Origin: Diabrotica undecimpunctata
Lineage: Eukaryota; Arthropoda; Insecta; Coleoptera; Chrysomelidae
DNA length: 64,000 bases
Reading direction: 5' to 3'
NCBI RefSeq assembly: GCF_040954645.1
Contig: NC_092813.1
Coordinates: 23,815,235-23,879,234, forward strand
Shown here one piece after another: positions 30,591-42,090 of the stretch. The position numbers were made by a program, and so were the translations under genes. Under the pieces are notes generated by a model. The model was not told the origin of the DNA and did no database searches. It worked only from the letters and a program-made list of their open reading frames with translations. Position 1 is the first letter of the stretch, and each line of letters opens with the position of its first letter.

Positions 30591-31793
30591 CTAGTTTTCC
30601 GACTGTTGTATCATTTTCTTGCAATCACGGCGAATGTGACCTACGTCACCACAATTCCAACATCTGGGCTCGCGTCTCTTCGGCATCGTGTTACGAACTA
30701 CTTTTCGTACCATTTCTTCTAGACGTTCATCGTTTGGTTCGTCGCCTTCTTCAATGGTTCTTACTCGATGGCTCCGTGATGTTTGACTAGCTGTTTCATG
30801 TTCCAAGGCAATAGCGAGCGCTTCATCTAGAACTTTCGGTCTTGCTAGTAGTGAAGCTTTCTGTAATTCACTTTCCGGTAACCCATTGACGAAGGTATCT
30901 ACAGCAATTTCTTCCAAAATGTTGTCTGGTACCTCCGGATAAGCCAACCGCACTATACGAGCAATATCTGCTTCAAACTCTTGCCAATTTTCACTTGCTC
31001 GTTGAATTCTACTTCTTAGTTGCGCCTTGTAGACTTGTTGGAGATGAGCATCTCCGTAACGTTTGTCTAGTCGAGTGAACAAGGTCTGGTAACATTTTTC
31101 TTGACCCTTAGGAATCGATCTTAGGATATCTGCAGCATCACCTCGTAAAGCAGCAGTCAAGAAAACAGCCTTTTCTTGTTCTGTCCAATGATTGGCTGTC
31201 GCAATAGCTTCAAATTGTCTAAGGTATATGGACCAAGAGGACTTTCTATCAAATGGTGGCAGTTTGAATCTCATATTATGTGTCGTTTCATCTCTAGGTG
31301 ATTCTTCTTTCACTACCGGATCTAAGGCTATTGTATTAACTGGTGGTAGCACTTTTGTGTTAGTTATCATGCTCTCTAATTGTTTGATCTTCTCTTCTAC
31401 GTTTTTTATCTTGTCGTTTACATTTTTCTGTATCATATCAAATGTTCTTGAGACTTCTTCAAATTTCTCATTGTTTTGATTACATACTTCGACGAATCTT
31501 CTAGACATATTTTCGAATTTCTCGTCCTTTTGTCTAGCTGTTTCTTTAATAATATTAGAATTTTCTTCAATTTTTTTAGAAGTTTCTTCAATTATCATTT
31601 GCGACACATTTTTTAGTTTCGTTAAAACTGCTTCTTCTGCTGACTGGAACTGGAATGTCTCTGGATCTTCTTCATTCTTGTTGAGAACAGTCTTCAATCG
31701 TTCTTGGAGTATCTTCTTGGACCCGCTGCAGTCTTCATCGCGTTCTTCCAGTTGCTCACGCAACTGTTTTACTAAAAGTTGTACTAGCAGCAT
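30591..31793 (-). CDS. Gypsy Gag
   Basis: 400 residues. The N-terminal ~150 are Glu/Lys/Gln-rich heptad-like coiled coil (ETSKKIEENSNIIKETAR). A Ty3/gypsy capsid domain follows (PPFDRKSSWSIYLRQFE...AVFLTAALRGDAADIL), then a CCHC knuckle CWNCGDVGHIRRDC at the C-terminus. The ORF is uninterrupted although pol is broken. It starts ~120 nt inside the 5' LTR/primer site. Confidence 0.88.
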   Translation of the reverse strand: MLLVQLLVKQLREQLEERDEDCSGSKKILQERLKTVLNKNEEDPETFQFQSAEEAVLTKLKNVSQMIIEETSKKIEENSNIIKETARQKDEKFENMSRRFVEVCNQNNEKFEEVSRTFDMIQKNVNDKIKNVEEKIKQLESMITNTKVLPPVNTIALDPVVKEESPRDETTHNMRFKLPPFDRKSSWSIYLRQFEAIATANHWTEQEKAVFLTAALRGDAADILRSIPKGQEKCYQTLFTRLDKRYGDAHLQQVYKAQLRSRIQRASENWQEFEADIARIVRLAYPEVPDNILEEIAVDTFVNGLPESELQKASLLARPKVLDEALAIALEHETASQTSRSHRVRTIEEGDEPNDERLEEMVRKVVRNTMPKRREPRCWNCGDVGHIRRDCKKMIQQSEN

Positions 31794-31909
31794 CTTTGGT
31801 CAGGCACACACGTACGATGTTCCCGACGAACAATACTTTTCAGAAGTTCAAAAGTCTTTTTTAAAAGTCACTGCTGAATTTATTTGCAAACTCCACACCT
31901 GACACCAAC

Positions 31910-32188
31910 TGTAGCGAGATTAAATAAAACGAGCGGTTCGAATTTATAAAAATATATTTATTTATAGTTTACAGTTCGGTACTCTCTTATCAACTAAACT
32001 CTACTTCTAACATCGCGTCATATATATACCAAAAGTATTAAGTTCCAAAACATTCGGGAGTTGTCCCACCTCTAATTCGCCTACGTGACCTGTTGTTCTG
32101 TCTCTCACTCGATGGATCGCGAATGCTCTTGATGCCTTGTTAGAGTTGTAACCGTTATATGAGCCATGCCAAAAGCATGTTCGTAACA
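31910..32188 (-). repeat. Gypsy 5' LTR (complete)
   Basis: TGTTACGAAC...TCTCGCTACA on the minus strand. The last 50 bases recur at 27614-27663 with about one mismatch. Confidence 0.85.
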
Positions 32189-32198
32189 ACCATTATTA

Positions 32199-35100
32199 TA
32201 CAGGGTGGTCCTTAAGTAATTGTAAAAAAGAAACCGTAATTCTACGCTTTAAAATATCACGATTTAAGCCAAATTGCTTTAATGAAATGTTGGTATTAAG
32301 AAAGATACGGGGTATTAAAGGGGAAATTACAAATTTTATTTTTCGCTAGAGCTTTCAGGTTTGTGAACATTTATGCATAAAAATTTAGAACTAGGTACTA
32401 TTGAATATAAGGAATTATAATTTTATGCATACTTTGATATAGCTGATAGACGGGACACAAATGCTACATATGTAGCATAAATTTGCACCTAACCTTTTTT
32501 GCTCTTCAAGTTATCGATATTTGTGACAAAAAATATTAAAGATACATTATTTTAACAAAAAAAAGGTATACCTGTTAATAACTTCAAAACTCAACAGTTT
32601 TCCAGATAATCGTCAACTGCGTAATTCTGATATAATGCAATTACTTCAGGCAACGAAAGAAAAAACATCAATACTTCTAAATTTTGGTATGCAATACCTT
32701 TAATAAAGTTAATAGTTAACAAAATATTAAATAAAATAAATATATCAGCAGGATAATTTGTAAAAGGATTTGACAAAATAACAGAATAATTGGATTTTAG
32801 ATCAAACATTTTACGTTTTATATTACATTAAAGTCATAATCAAAACATTCTATTCACAAACCAAATTAAGAAATGGTTAAACTAAATAACATTACACTTT
32901 TTGTCAAAGTAAGTGTCCGATATGTTTACAATTTTCTTTAATTCATTTGTCAATACATTGCATAAAAGATCATCTTAAATTAAAGAGCATCATTAATTCT
33001 AAAGAAACTGCTGCAGTATTTATTATAGGTGTTATACGTATAATATTAAGTATTCTTTTTGGATTTTAATTATATTAATATCTCACCATATGACCAAGGA
33101 ATATGACTACCACAAGTCAACGAGAAAGTCCAACGTTAAGGAAAGTTTGTATTTAAGTATGTTCTCACTGCCCTCTCCCTATAATGTGGTAGTGTACCAT
33201 TTTGCATAAACCTCATATTTCTCCTTAAATTTGATAACAATTCTTTCAATAAATCAATAAAATCATTTTATAAAAAATGTAAATAAAACTTACCATTGAA
33301 ATTACAAGGTAATTCGCATGTCTGTAAAAAATTATTAATCAAACCAAACGTCTATTTAAAATTCAGGTTGAAAATGCCTTTTTCTCTTAATATGAGGGCA
33401 TTCAGTATATCAGAAATGATTTTTCTTTAAATTCGAAAGATCGTGGTAAGTAAATGTAGCTTCGTTCGTAAAAATATTCTATCGACGAAGGAGTGGTCAA
33501 GATTTTACTTGTTTCGGATATCATTTGCAAATCTACATGTTAAAGGTAATTCTGCTGAAAATAGATTTTGCATACGTATAAAATGGGAAGGATGAAAAAG
33601 CTTACGCGTCGTCAACGCGAACCATTACTTCATCTTCCTGATCAGGCGTAATGATTTTCGGTCGGCCTAAGTTGTCACGTTTAGGACGAAACGAACCACT
33701 TTTACCTAAATTCCGAAAGAGATGTTTAAAGGCTTGGTGATTAGGTTGTAGCCTGTTTGGGTATTTTCTTAAATATTCCTTCGCATATCCATATTATAAA
33801 AATTATTATGCCCTGGGCATTTTCTGTTTTTCTTTAATAAACCAAAATAAATTAGATGTTACAAAAATCACTGATTAATCGAAACAAGACTTATTTTTAG
33901 TTATCAAAAGTATTCGTGATATCAGCCTACTATGTTAAAATTTCCCCTAATGCATTTGGGTTGCCTACTGGCGTTAAAACTGCCTTCAAAAAAGGTAGTA
34001 GGTACAGTAGCTGGCACTGTAGACTAGCTCGAAACTTCTAACCATGTTTTCTATATTTTTAAATAATATTTTTAACATTTAATAAAGTTATTTTATTATT
34101 TATTTATTATTTATATTTTAAACAAATTATATTATATTAAAAAAATTCAATAAATTATGTTTGCTAGTAGCGCCACCCGCTAACGTATCAACAAAATACA
34201 GACCCGTCAAAGTGAGACTAAATATTAAGTTAATAATAAAATAAATTAATAAAATATAAATTTAATATTCAATCAATAATTTGATTATTATATAAAATAA
34301 ATAAGATTTTAAAAATAAAATTTGATTATAGTTTAAAAGGAATTTATTAACAAGTAACATTAAAAAATATATGATGACTAGAAACGAATTAATAAAGAGT
34401 AGTACATCGATGTGAAGCCCGTTATTTCGTGAAGCTGCTCGTGACGCCGTCTCTTCCGTAAGGCTCGTCTCAGGATTTTACAATAAAGAAAAATTAATAC
34501 AACGGCAGTATTCAAACTTATAGAAGCGATATAGAAAGGAAATTGTAAACATAATGACGGCCAACTTCTGAATACGAACACGGCACCTAAAGAAGAAGAT
34601 GAAGCTTCTCTTCAATAAGACATTTAGCAGCCATAACAAAGCATTTTGTGATATAACATTACATCTTTGTATCATCTTTGAGTTGTTTTAATAAGAAAAA
34701 ACTATTAATATGATTATCCACAGGTATTCACTGCTTTACCGCACAAATATAACAACTAAGAATTATTATGCAGCTGACTTATAAACTGCGATTATCTCGA
34801 AAACGGTTGAATTTTCAAGTTATTAACAAGTATTCCTTTTCTTTTTAGAAATAATGTGTCTTTAATATTTTTAACAAAAATGGAGCTAACTTACAGAGTA
34901 AAAAAGTTAAGCGCAAATTTATGCCACATATTTAGCATATGTGGCGCCCTCTACCAGCTAGATCAAAGTATGTGTAAAATTTTAATTTATTCTACTCAAA
35001 AGAATCCAATTGTAAATTTCTATCCATAAATATTTACAAACGTGAAAGTTATAGCGAAAAATAAAATTTTAAATTTCCACTTTAATACCCTGTATATTTC

Positions 35101-35203
35101 TTAATATCAGCATTGTATTAAAGCAAGTTGACTTAAATCGTAATATTTTAAAGTGCAGAATCTAAGGCTTCTTTTTGTACAATTACTTAAGGACCACCCT
35201 GTA
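32199..35203 (-). mobile_element. Tc1/mariner-like element with ~430-bp inverted repeats
   Basis: Ends TACAGGGTGGTCC and GGACCACCCTGTA are flanked by TA. The inverted similarity extends for ~430 bp (32199-32640 versus 34775-35203) at roughly three-quarters identity, including GCTTTAAAATAT-ACGATTTAAG and CATACTTTGAT-TAGCTG. The inside carries a minus-strand transposase relic and AT-rich DNA. It is adjacent to the right side of the gypsy element, within the interrupted RT relic. Confidence 0.85.
33350..33800 (-). pseudogene. Mariner-like transposase relic
   Basis: Minus-strand scraps in order: YPNRLQPNHQAFKHLFRNLG, SGSFRPKRDNLGRPKIITPDQEDEV (helix-turn-helix with GRPR-type linker) and NIFTNEATFTYHDLSNLKKNHF (equivalent of the first catalytic D region, F-DEATF). 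A large part of the catalytic core is missing. This resembles insect mariner relatives with an extended HTH domain. Confidence 0.7.
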
Positions 35204-35205
35204 TA

Positions 35206-35375
35206 ACATATATTCTGAATATATAATGAGGAAAGTAGTAGACGAATGGGATGGAGAAATCACAAAGGAGACAGAAAAATCAGTCACCTGCGATACGCAG
35301 ATGACACACTTATACAAGCAGCGAATGAAGTCGAAATTATTACCATTACCAAACGGCTAAGCCGGATAAGCAAAG
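35206..35375 (+). pseudogene. Non-LTR RT relic, YADD part (end of split element)
   Basis: IYSEYIMRKVVDEW followed in another frame by HLRYADDTLIQAANEVEIITIT (35285 on) is the RT segment from after motif B to motif C. Together with 27202-27348 and 27575-27613 it makes one RT split by the gypsy and mariner insertions. Confidence 0.75.
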
Positions 35376-35469
35376 AATTCTAAATTCAAAAGAAAAAGAA
35401 AAATAATGATCGTAATAATGATAACAAAGAACTTTAAAAGTATGTTTGCTCTTACCATTATATTTTCTT

Positions 35470-36040
35470 AACCAACAAATGCATGCGAAGGAACAGGTAC
35501 ACTAGTAACTCCCTTTGTTTTTAATTGATCATCTTTTGCCATCAAACTTATTTTCATAAAATCTAAAGTTATTTTGGATAGATCAGAACGAAATAAAATA
35601 TCAAAGGATGTTAGAACTAAATTAAATCTGTCAGGCATTGCAGATAAAAGTGTGGTGATCTTTTACTATTATCTATTTTACCTCCTGCATCATTTAATTC
35701 TCTTAAGGTTTTATCAAAATCCACCAACACCTCACCCAAGTTGCCGTCTTCTTTAAGTACTAAGTTGTGCACCTTTTTCTGGATTTGTACTCAAGACTGA
35801 AGTCCTGTATTTTCGTAAACAGTTTTAAGAGCTTTTATCATTCCCATCAAAGTTTCTTGGGATTTAGTTATTTCCAAAACATTTTCCCTAAATAATCACT
35901 TTTAAAAAAGTCTTTGTACTTATCGTCAGTGCTAGGAGGTTTCTCTTGAGAAATTACATTAAGAACACTATGTTTTTCCAATCAAAATTTCTACGAATCA
36001 AAACCGATTCTATAAACAGTTGATTGCTGGACGAAGCCAT
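35470..36040 (-). pseudogene. Ty1/copia Gag relic
   Basis: From an ATG at 36040 the minus strand reads MASSSNQLFIESVLIRRNFDW, then further frames give ENVLEITKSQETLMGMIKALK, LGEVLVDFDKTLRELNDAGGKID and ITLDFMKISLMAKDDQLK, matching the order of copia-type Gag (UBN2-like). Several frameshifts; no zinc knuckle or pol follows. Confidence 0.6.
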
Positions 36041-37594
36041 AACTAAATGACATACGTGCAAAAATGTTAAACACAATTTTTCATGCAAACTACACTTTCA
36101 GCAGAATAAATTTTACTTTGTTTAAAACAAAAACTTAAAAACACTCTTCTAAATTTCTGCAGCTGGACACATAACCTGTTAACGCTTTTTAATAATAATA
36201 ACACTATTATTAAATTTAATTAGAAAAGAAATAAGTTTTATTGTTTTACAAGTACAAGTGTAAAGTGCACAGAGATCAGTGACAAGTGACAAGTAAGTCA
36301 TCAGCCATCAATAAAAGAAAACATGTTGCCAGCATAAATATAATAATTATAGTACTGAATTGTACAGCAACAAATTAAACTTTTAACTAAAAGATTTCAC
36401 GTTTTGATTTAAACTCTGGAAATAGTTTCAAAAAAGATTATTTAAGGATTTTGTTGAAAAGAGTGTATAACCACTAAAGTTGTTGTAAGGTTATATTTTT
36501 TCAAAAATTGAAGTTGACTCACTTAACTGCGGTGCTTTAGGCAGCAGTCATGTTTTGGTTGAAAAGATGTATGAAAAGATTTGTATGTGATTTAAGCGTT
36601 TAAGTGTGTGTTGTCTGTGAGCTTTCGTGTATTGTGTGTTGCATATGTATTGTGTACAATTGAAGACAATGTGTCAGAGTTTTTTAATCCGCTTTTGTGG
36701 GTATATTCTTATTACAAACTTCTTCTTCTACCATTGGCAACCAAAGTCCATTGCTACACATTTTTCTTTATTGAGTAGGATAAGGACTGCTTCTTTACTT
36801 TTTTTTTTCATGGCCAATGATGCATCAGAAGATATCTGGATAGTAAAATTCAAGGCCTAAGACTTAAAGAAAGACCAAGTAAAAGATGGGAGAGAGAAGT
36901 GGATGCAGATGCGCATTATTATTGCTTAATGTCAGAACTTAGAGGATACTGGCGGAGGTCTTTGTATATTGAAGGCACAAATTACAGGAAACCAATGCTT
37001 AATTTGGGCTGTAGTCCCATTGGAAGAAGAAGAATTCTTGTACTCATATTTAGTAGTACTGGATCGAGATAGATGTAGATAAAGTTTGTTTAGCAGTAAA
37101 TGGTTAACTTCAATTAGTACCGACTGTAATATATATCCTGGGTTAACCGATATTAGTATAAAAGGCCCAGTTTCAGGTAAAATTTAAATATGTTTCCTGG
37201 CAAAATTTGTCAATCTTTATTTCTTATTGTTGATTTAATTACGTACAATCCAAACTCATTATAATTTCATTAATACAGATAAGGCTTATATTGACGAAAC
37301 TGTACTGATAAGAGGGTTTTTCGAATATGATGGTAGTGCGCGACGAGTTTGCTAATCACCTTTTAAGTAGTTTTCAGGTATTTATACCATAAGTGTATTA
37401 AACTGAACACCAACCAGTATTTAAATACGAGTTCTTGATAACATTTGTTTCTCTTCATGTATTACGAGAAGTGTTAAGTAGTATTGCTTATTTTATTCAT
37501 TACGTTTTTTATCATTATGTGGGGTCCGTGGGATAATATTAATGGGGCTTTTTGTAGTGTTCCGGTACAAAAGTACTATTTATCTGTGGATGCA
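36041..37594. other. Mostly non-coding; one RT-tail scrap
   Basis: AT-rich DNA with no intact gene. Near 36853-36960 a plus-strand run LRLKERPSKRWEREVDADAHYY resembles the C-terminal R-RGRP--RW-D-V--D segment of non-LTR RT proteins. The open frame at 36627-36860 has no family resemblance. Confidence 0.45.
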
Positions 37595-37634
37595 AAACAA
37601 ATTGTAAGAACTATATGACAATAGACAAGTAGTT

Positions 37635-38030
37635 ATGGAATCTTATAGATTACAAAAATATCGTTATGAGTTTATAACTTCGATAAGAAAATTTGGTTTT
37701 GAAAATCGTCCGATAATTTACCTCGACGAGACATGGTTTGATACATATTCAACGCGACCTAAAGGATTTGCCGATTCCTCCGGTAAATGTACGACAAAAG
37801 CTCCGTCAAATAAAGGGCAAAGAATAACGATTTTACATGCTGGGTCAGAAAATGGTTGGATTCGAAACGCCTTGTGGCTTTCTACAAAGAATATTAAAGA
37901 CTCCTGGATCGACTTCAATGAAGATACAACGGCAGAACTTTTTGAAGAATGGTTCAAAAATAATCTTATGCCAAACATTCCTCAGAATAGGGTGATAGTA
38001 ATGAGCAATAAATGGAGTCAAGCTCAATAA
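37635..38030 (+). pseudogene. IS630/Tc1-type DDE transposase fragment
   Basis: 131 residues including RPIIYLDETWFDTYST (first catalytic Asp region), SNKGQRITILHAGSENGWI and NNLMPNIPQNRVIVMSN. In this insect DDE_3 family the last segment normally reads V-V-DNA-YH; here the frame is diverted after VIVMSN into unrelated text. N-terminal DNA-binding and the final Glu/Asp region are missing. Confidence 0.75.
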
Positions 38031-38650
38031 CCTGCAGTATGCAGATGATACATAGTGTTTTTCAATACCATGGAAGGGCTGCAAAACTGAATGAATAAAA
38101 AAACGGAAAAAGGTAGAAAATATGGACTGGATATAAACACCATTAAAGCCAAGCTAATGATCATCAGCAAGGAAAACATAACTGGAGCAAATCTGTATGT
38201 GAACCAAATGAGAATTGAACGTGTCGCACTATACAACTACTTGGGAACTATAATTAATGAGTCGTGGGGCAATACCCAAGAGATTAGATGTCGCATCGGA
38301 AAGGCAAAAAGTGCATTTTTGACTATAAGTTCTGTGTTTAAGAGCCATGACCTCACCCTTGAAACAAAAATAAGGTCCTTAAATGTTATGTGTACTCAGT
38401 GCTTCTGTACGGAGTAGAAACGTGGACATTGAAGGCGGAAACTCTATCAAAACTTCGGGCTTTTGAGCTATGGTCATATAGAAGGATCCTGAAGATACCA
38501 TGGACAGACAAAGTTACCGATGAAGAAGTACTGCAGAGGATGAACATAACTGCGGATTTGGTCAACATCGTGAAGGGCCGTAAGTTGCAGTAATTTGGAC
38601 ATATAATGTGAAATCAAGGCAGATACGAGCTCTAACGCAAAGACTAGTTT
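38031..38650 (+). pseudogene. Endonuclease-RT C-terminal relic
   Basis: LQYADDT at 38035 starts the relic directly after the transposase fragment. It continues YNYLGTIINESWGNTQEIRCRIGKA, FKSHDLTLETKIR, then in a second frame SVLLYGVETWTLK and AFELWSYRRILKIPWTDKVTDEEVL. This C-terminal signature is shared with the relics at 56440 and 56641. One frameshift near 38395 and stops at the end. Confidence 0.8.
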
Positions 38651-38856
38651 GTCTGTCTCGCTACGATAACGTACTAAAGAGAACTGCATGTTTTTAGCAA
38701 TGCCAGTTATCGTTGTTTCGTTCGTAGAACGACGTCACTAAATGATTACAAGACATTATGAATTATCTTTAATCAGGATTAATCTGCCACTTCTATAAGA
38801 ACTATATACCTTACCCATTCCAATGAAGTTCCCGAATTAAGCAGCGTGAAGCTTTT

Positions 38857-39083
38857 GTGAACGAACAGTTTAGCACCATCTACTCTTTACTCTTGGTTGG
38901 CTCTTTGGTTACAAGACACGCAATATTGATAGCCCAAGATAAAAGTCTGCAAAAATTAATCCACAGATTAAACATAAAAGTAAAAAAATTTAATATGGCA
39001 ATCTCAACTCAGAAAACTAAAACAATAGTAACCAGCAAAGAACCAAACAGATGTAAAATGGAAATTCAAGGGATCAGTATTAA
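38857..39083 (+). pseudogene. Another non-LTR RT scrap
   Basis: AILIAQDKSLQKLIHRLNIKVK and NMAISTQKTKTIVTSKEPNRCK correspond to the RT segment just after motif C in RTE/Jockey-type insect elements. It ends where a piggyBac element begins (TTAA at 39080-39083). Confidence 0.65.
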
Positions 39084-41206
39084 CACGTAAGCCCCATGTG
39101 TACCACACTGGGGCACAGCACGTTTTTATCATAGACCATGTATACCAATTTTGCCTCAGTATGTTATCGTGGTTACGAGACTGTGACCACGTGAGAGACG
39201 CATTGTCTGTGTTGTTATATGATAAACTAAAAAGGTCTGGTCTATAGAAAAACCGGTCAGGTAAAACCTGCCTGCAATTTATGTAGATTTTTGTATTTCA
39301 CTGTGGTATCATCGTATGCGACAATTGTATTCATTCCTTGCAGTAGAAAAGTATTCATATCTTCGTATAATGAACAAAAATAGGATTATCAGAAGATGAA
39401 CTTCGTCAAATACTAGAAGAATCTTATTTCAGTGATTATAATATATCAGACTCTGATGCTGATCCTGCCTATCGAGAGGATGACAGTGATTAATTTTATT
39501 TGAGAGTTGATGAAGTTACTGGACTCAATAATTTTATTTATAAAGTGGTAATAGGTAACTGATTTCGTTCACAGTACAGATTGGTGTCTTGATTGTTTTC
39601 TTACTTTATAGAAAGGGGTGACGATGTTAGTAGACCAAGAAAGAAACAAAAGGTGTATAACGAAGCTGGTCCTTCTAATTTAGTCGATGATAGTTATTTG
39701 CAATTTTTTTATTTTGACAATATTAATATAGACGATGTTAATTTAAGAGCAGATAAAATAATGTGGAAAGAAATATCATAGATAGCCCGGAAGAACTACA
39801 TAAATTTGAATTTACTAATAGTCGAGGATTCAACATTGACGAAGAGCAACTACGTGATTATAAACTGATTTATTTTTACTTAGTATTTGTTGATAATGAA
39901 ATTCAAGATTTGTTAATCACAGAAGCAAATAGATATGCTCAACAGCAAGTAGTTGAAGGGATTACAAATGAAACCATCGTAAATTATTCGCTTTTGTGCA
40001 AATGGTAAGACACAGATATGAATTACTTCGTTTTTTAGCCGTTATAATGTGGATGGGATTAGACAAGAAACCAGAGCTGAGAGACTATTGGAGCAACAAT
40101 CCACTTTAAAAAAATGCGATTTCTCAAAGTTGCGGTTTTAGCAGGAACCGATTCGGGGTCCTTTTAAATTGTTTTCACATTTCTGATAATGAAAGTATTC
40201 CACTAAATAACAGATTATACATAACCTCAGCTGTTATAACAATCCTGAATAGTAAATTTAAAAAAATTTGTACGCCTAACAATTCTCTGTGTATTTATGA
40301 GACAATTGTGTCTTTTCGTGGAAGGTTAAATTTTTTTCAACATATACCTGCAAAAAGGCATAAATATTTGATCGAGCTATTTAAACTTTTTGTATCTGAA
40401 ATTTGTACATATGCGGTGACACTTTACGGGGGAAAAGAAATACCATCAGAGAACTCCTTAGCTTTTAGGGTAGTTATGGAACTTATTCACGGATAATTTC
40501 TATACAAGCTTTGATCTAGCACACGATTTAAACAGACAAAGCACACACTTAGTTGGTAAATTACGCCCCAACAAAAAACGCAATCCAAAAGCTGTCGTAA
40601 ATGTCAAGCTCAAACGAGGAGAAATTAAATTTTTACATAGCAACACATAAGTTATTGTCAGCAAGTGAAAAGATAAGAGAGACGTTCTTTTTCTAACCAC
40701 TAAGGATCCTCCTTCAATGATTAAAGTAGAAACTAAACGTGGGCCTGTTACTAAGCTATCGACTGTTGGTGAATACAATCCAGCAAAAGCTTTTATTGAT
40801 GTTTCGTACCAAAACGCGGCATACAGTTCTCCCATTCGTAAAAGGTAGAAGTATGAACTGGTACCGGAAAGTCGCTATGGAACTTTTGACTAGTACGGCA
40901 GTTTTCAATGCGCATGTGCTTTACAAAATATGTTACGGGTAATAAAATACCTATTACTTCTTTCCGAGAAAAATAGTTTTATCATTGCTACACACTAGGG
41001 GTGCTCCCGAAGCACAACAAGAAGAATTTGTCCGACACGGCATTATAGAAAAAGGGAATAGAGGAAGATGCTCACTTTGTTATAAATCTTTTTCAGAACG
41101 CGATGGAAGGCAATCTGCAATGAAAAAAGTACAAATATGTTGTAAAGGCTGCTCTTAACTACTTTTATGTGGATTAAAAGTTTTTTTGACACCCATGCAA
41201 GTAGTG
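39084..41206 (+). mobile_element. piggyBac-like element 1, degraded
   Basis: TTAA at 39080-39083 and 41207-41210 bound the element. Its ends read CACGTAAGCCCC and (reverse) CACTACTTGC, related but diverged. A second inverted-looking CCCCATGTG/CACTGGGGC pair lies at the left end. The inside is a decayed piggyBac transposase. Confidence 0.75.
39370..41160 (+). pseudogene. piggyBac transposase pseudogene 1
   Basis: Pieces in order: an acidic N-terminus (LSEDELRQILEESYFSDYNIS), ELHKFEFTNSRGFNID and EIQDLLITEANRYAQQQV (39763-40008), a block around GKLRPNKKRNPKAVVNVKLKRGE, KDKRDVLFLTTKDPPSMIKVETKRGP, YNPAKAFIDVSYQNAAYSSP and WYRKVAMELLTSTAVFNAHVLY (40530-40940), then a C-terminal Cys-rich tail (RGRCSLCYKSFSERDGR) to ~41160. 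Many frameshifts; some catalytic Asp regions (40010-40490) are very decayed. Confidence 0.85.
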
Positions 41207-41210
41207 TTAA

Positions 41211-41870
41211 GAAGTTAATGGGAAAATGATATCGACCAAGTAGCCAATGCCAGAGATGATGACCATACGGTCTGGTTTTATGGTATTTTTTAACAATCTT
41301 GCCAGAATCTCGAACGACAGGTTTTTCACATTCCTGGCCAATATTTTTCTTAAGGTAAGAATTTGAGACTTATTGGCGTAAACCAGCGACTTCAAAAAAA
41401 CCCATAAAAAGAAGACTAGATCGGTTAAATTGAGTGGTCTGACTGTCCAGTACAAATCCCCAATATTAAAGATTAAGCGACCTGGAAATGCTTCCTTCAG
41501 AATATCAGTTGTGGGTAGAGCAGCGTGCATCATTGCACCGTCTGGTTTCAATTACAGGTTCTCCCGTTCCAATTTATCGAATTTAGGAAAAAAATCGGTA
41601 ACCACGGCTTTGTAGCGCGGGCCGTCCACAGTCGTTTTTTGGTCTGCAGCGTTCTCAAAGAAAATTGCCCCGATGACTTCTCTAATGTAAACAGCCCACC
41701 ACACAGTATCTTTTAGCCAATGTAATGCCTCTTCTTGGGTGACACACGAATTTCTGGTGCCCCAAAAATGATAATTTTGTTTATTTACGTAACCACTAAG
41801 ACGGAAATGAGCCTCATCTCTCACAATATTGTTGAATGAAAAATCGTCCTGCATTTCGTTTGTCAGTCAA
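41211..41870 (-). pseudogene. Mariner-family transposase relic
   Basis: Two minus-strand frames. 41552-41854: NNIVRDEAHFRLSGYVNKQNYHFWGTRNS, DTVWWAVYIREVIGAIFFENAA and VTVDGPRYKAVVTDFF. 41207-41551: DGAMMHAALPTTDILKEAFPGRLI, then NLTDLVFFLWVFLKSLVYANK. These are the DDE catalytic regions (F-DEAHF; QDGA; PLD-FLWG-like) of an insect mariner family, with the first Asp read as RDEAHF and the third region altered (LTDLVFFLW). It abuts the piggyBac end. Confidence 0.75.
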
Positions 41871-42090
41871 CAGCTAACAGATGATGCATTGTTTGCAGTT
41901 CTTCCAATCAGTCATCAACATTCTGCATAGGGTCCAACGGCTAATGTACAATAAAAAAAAGTACGGCGAAGAAATGAATGTAGATTATCCTGGATGACCT
42001 GTAGTAAACAAAATTTAAGATATGCATAAATTATTTTGAATAATTGAACTCGATATTAGAAAAACACACCCAGTACCGTTTGTTTTAAAT

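Larger units (their letters stand above)
27614..32188 (-). mobile_element. Ty3/gypsy retrotransposon, defective
   Basis: Minus-strand element with ends TGTTACGAAC... (5' LTR 31910-32188, 279 bp) and ...CGCTACA. Only the outer ~50 bp of the 3' LTR remain (27614-27663); the rest is deleted into the integrase tail. ACCA flanks both ends (27610-27613, 32189-32192). Primer site TTGGTGTCAGG lies next to the 5' LTR (31898-31908). Order on the minus strand: Gag, protease, RT relic, RNase H, integrase. The RT core is missing and the integrase has a catalytic substitution. Confidence 0.92.

Noticed and set aside
31192..31479. Plus-strand frame in gypsy Gag
   Set aside because: Shadow of the coiled-coil Gag on the minus strand.
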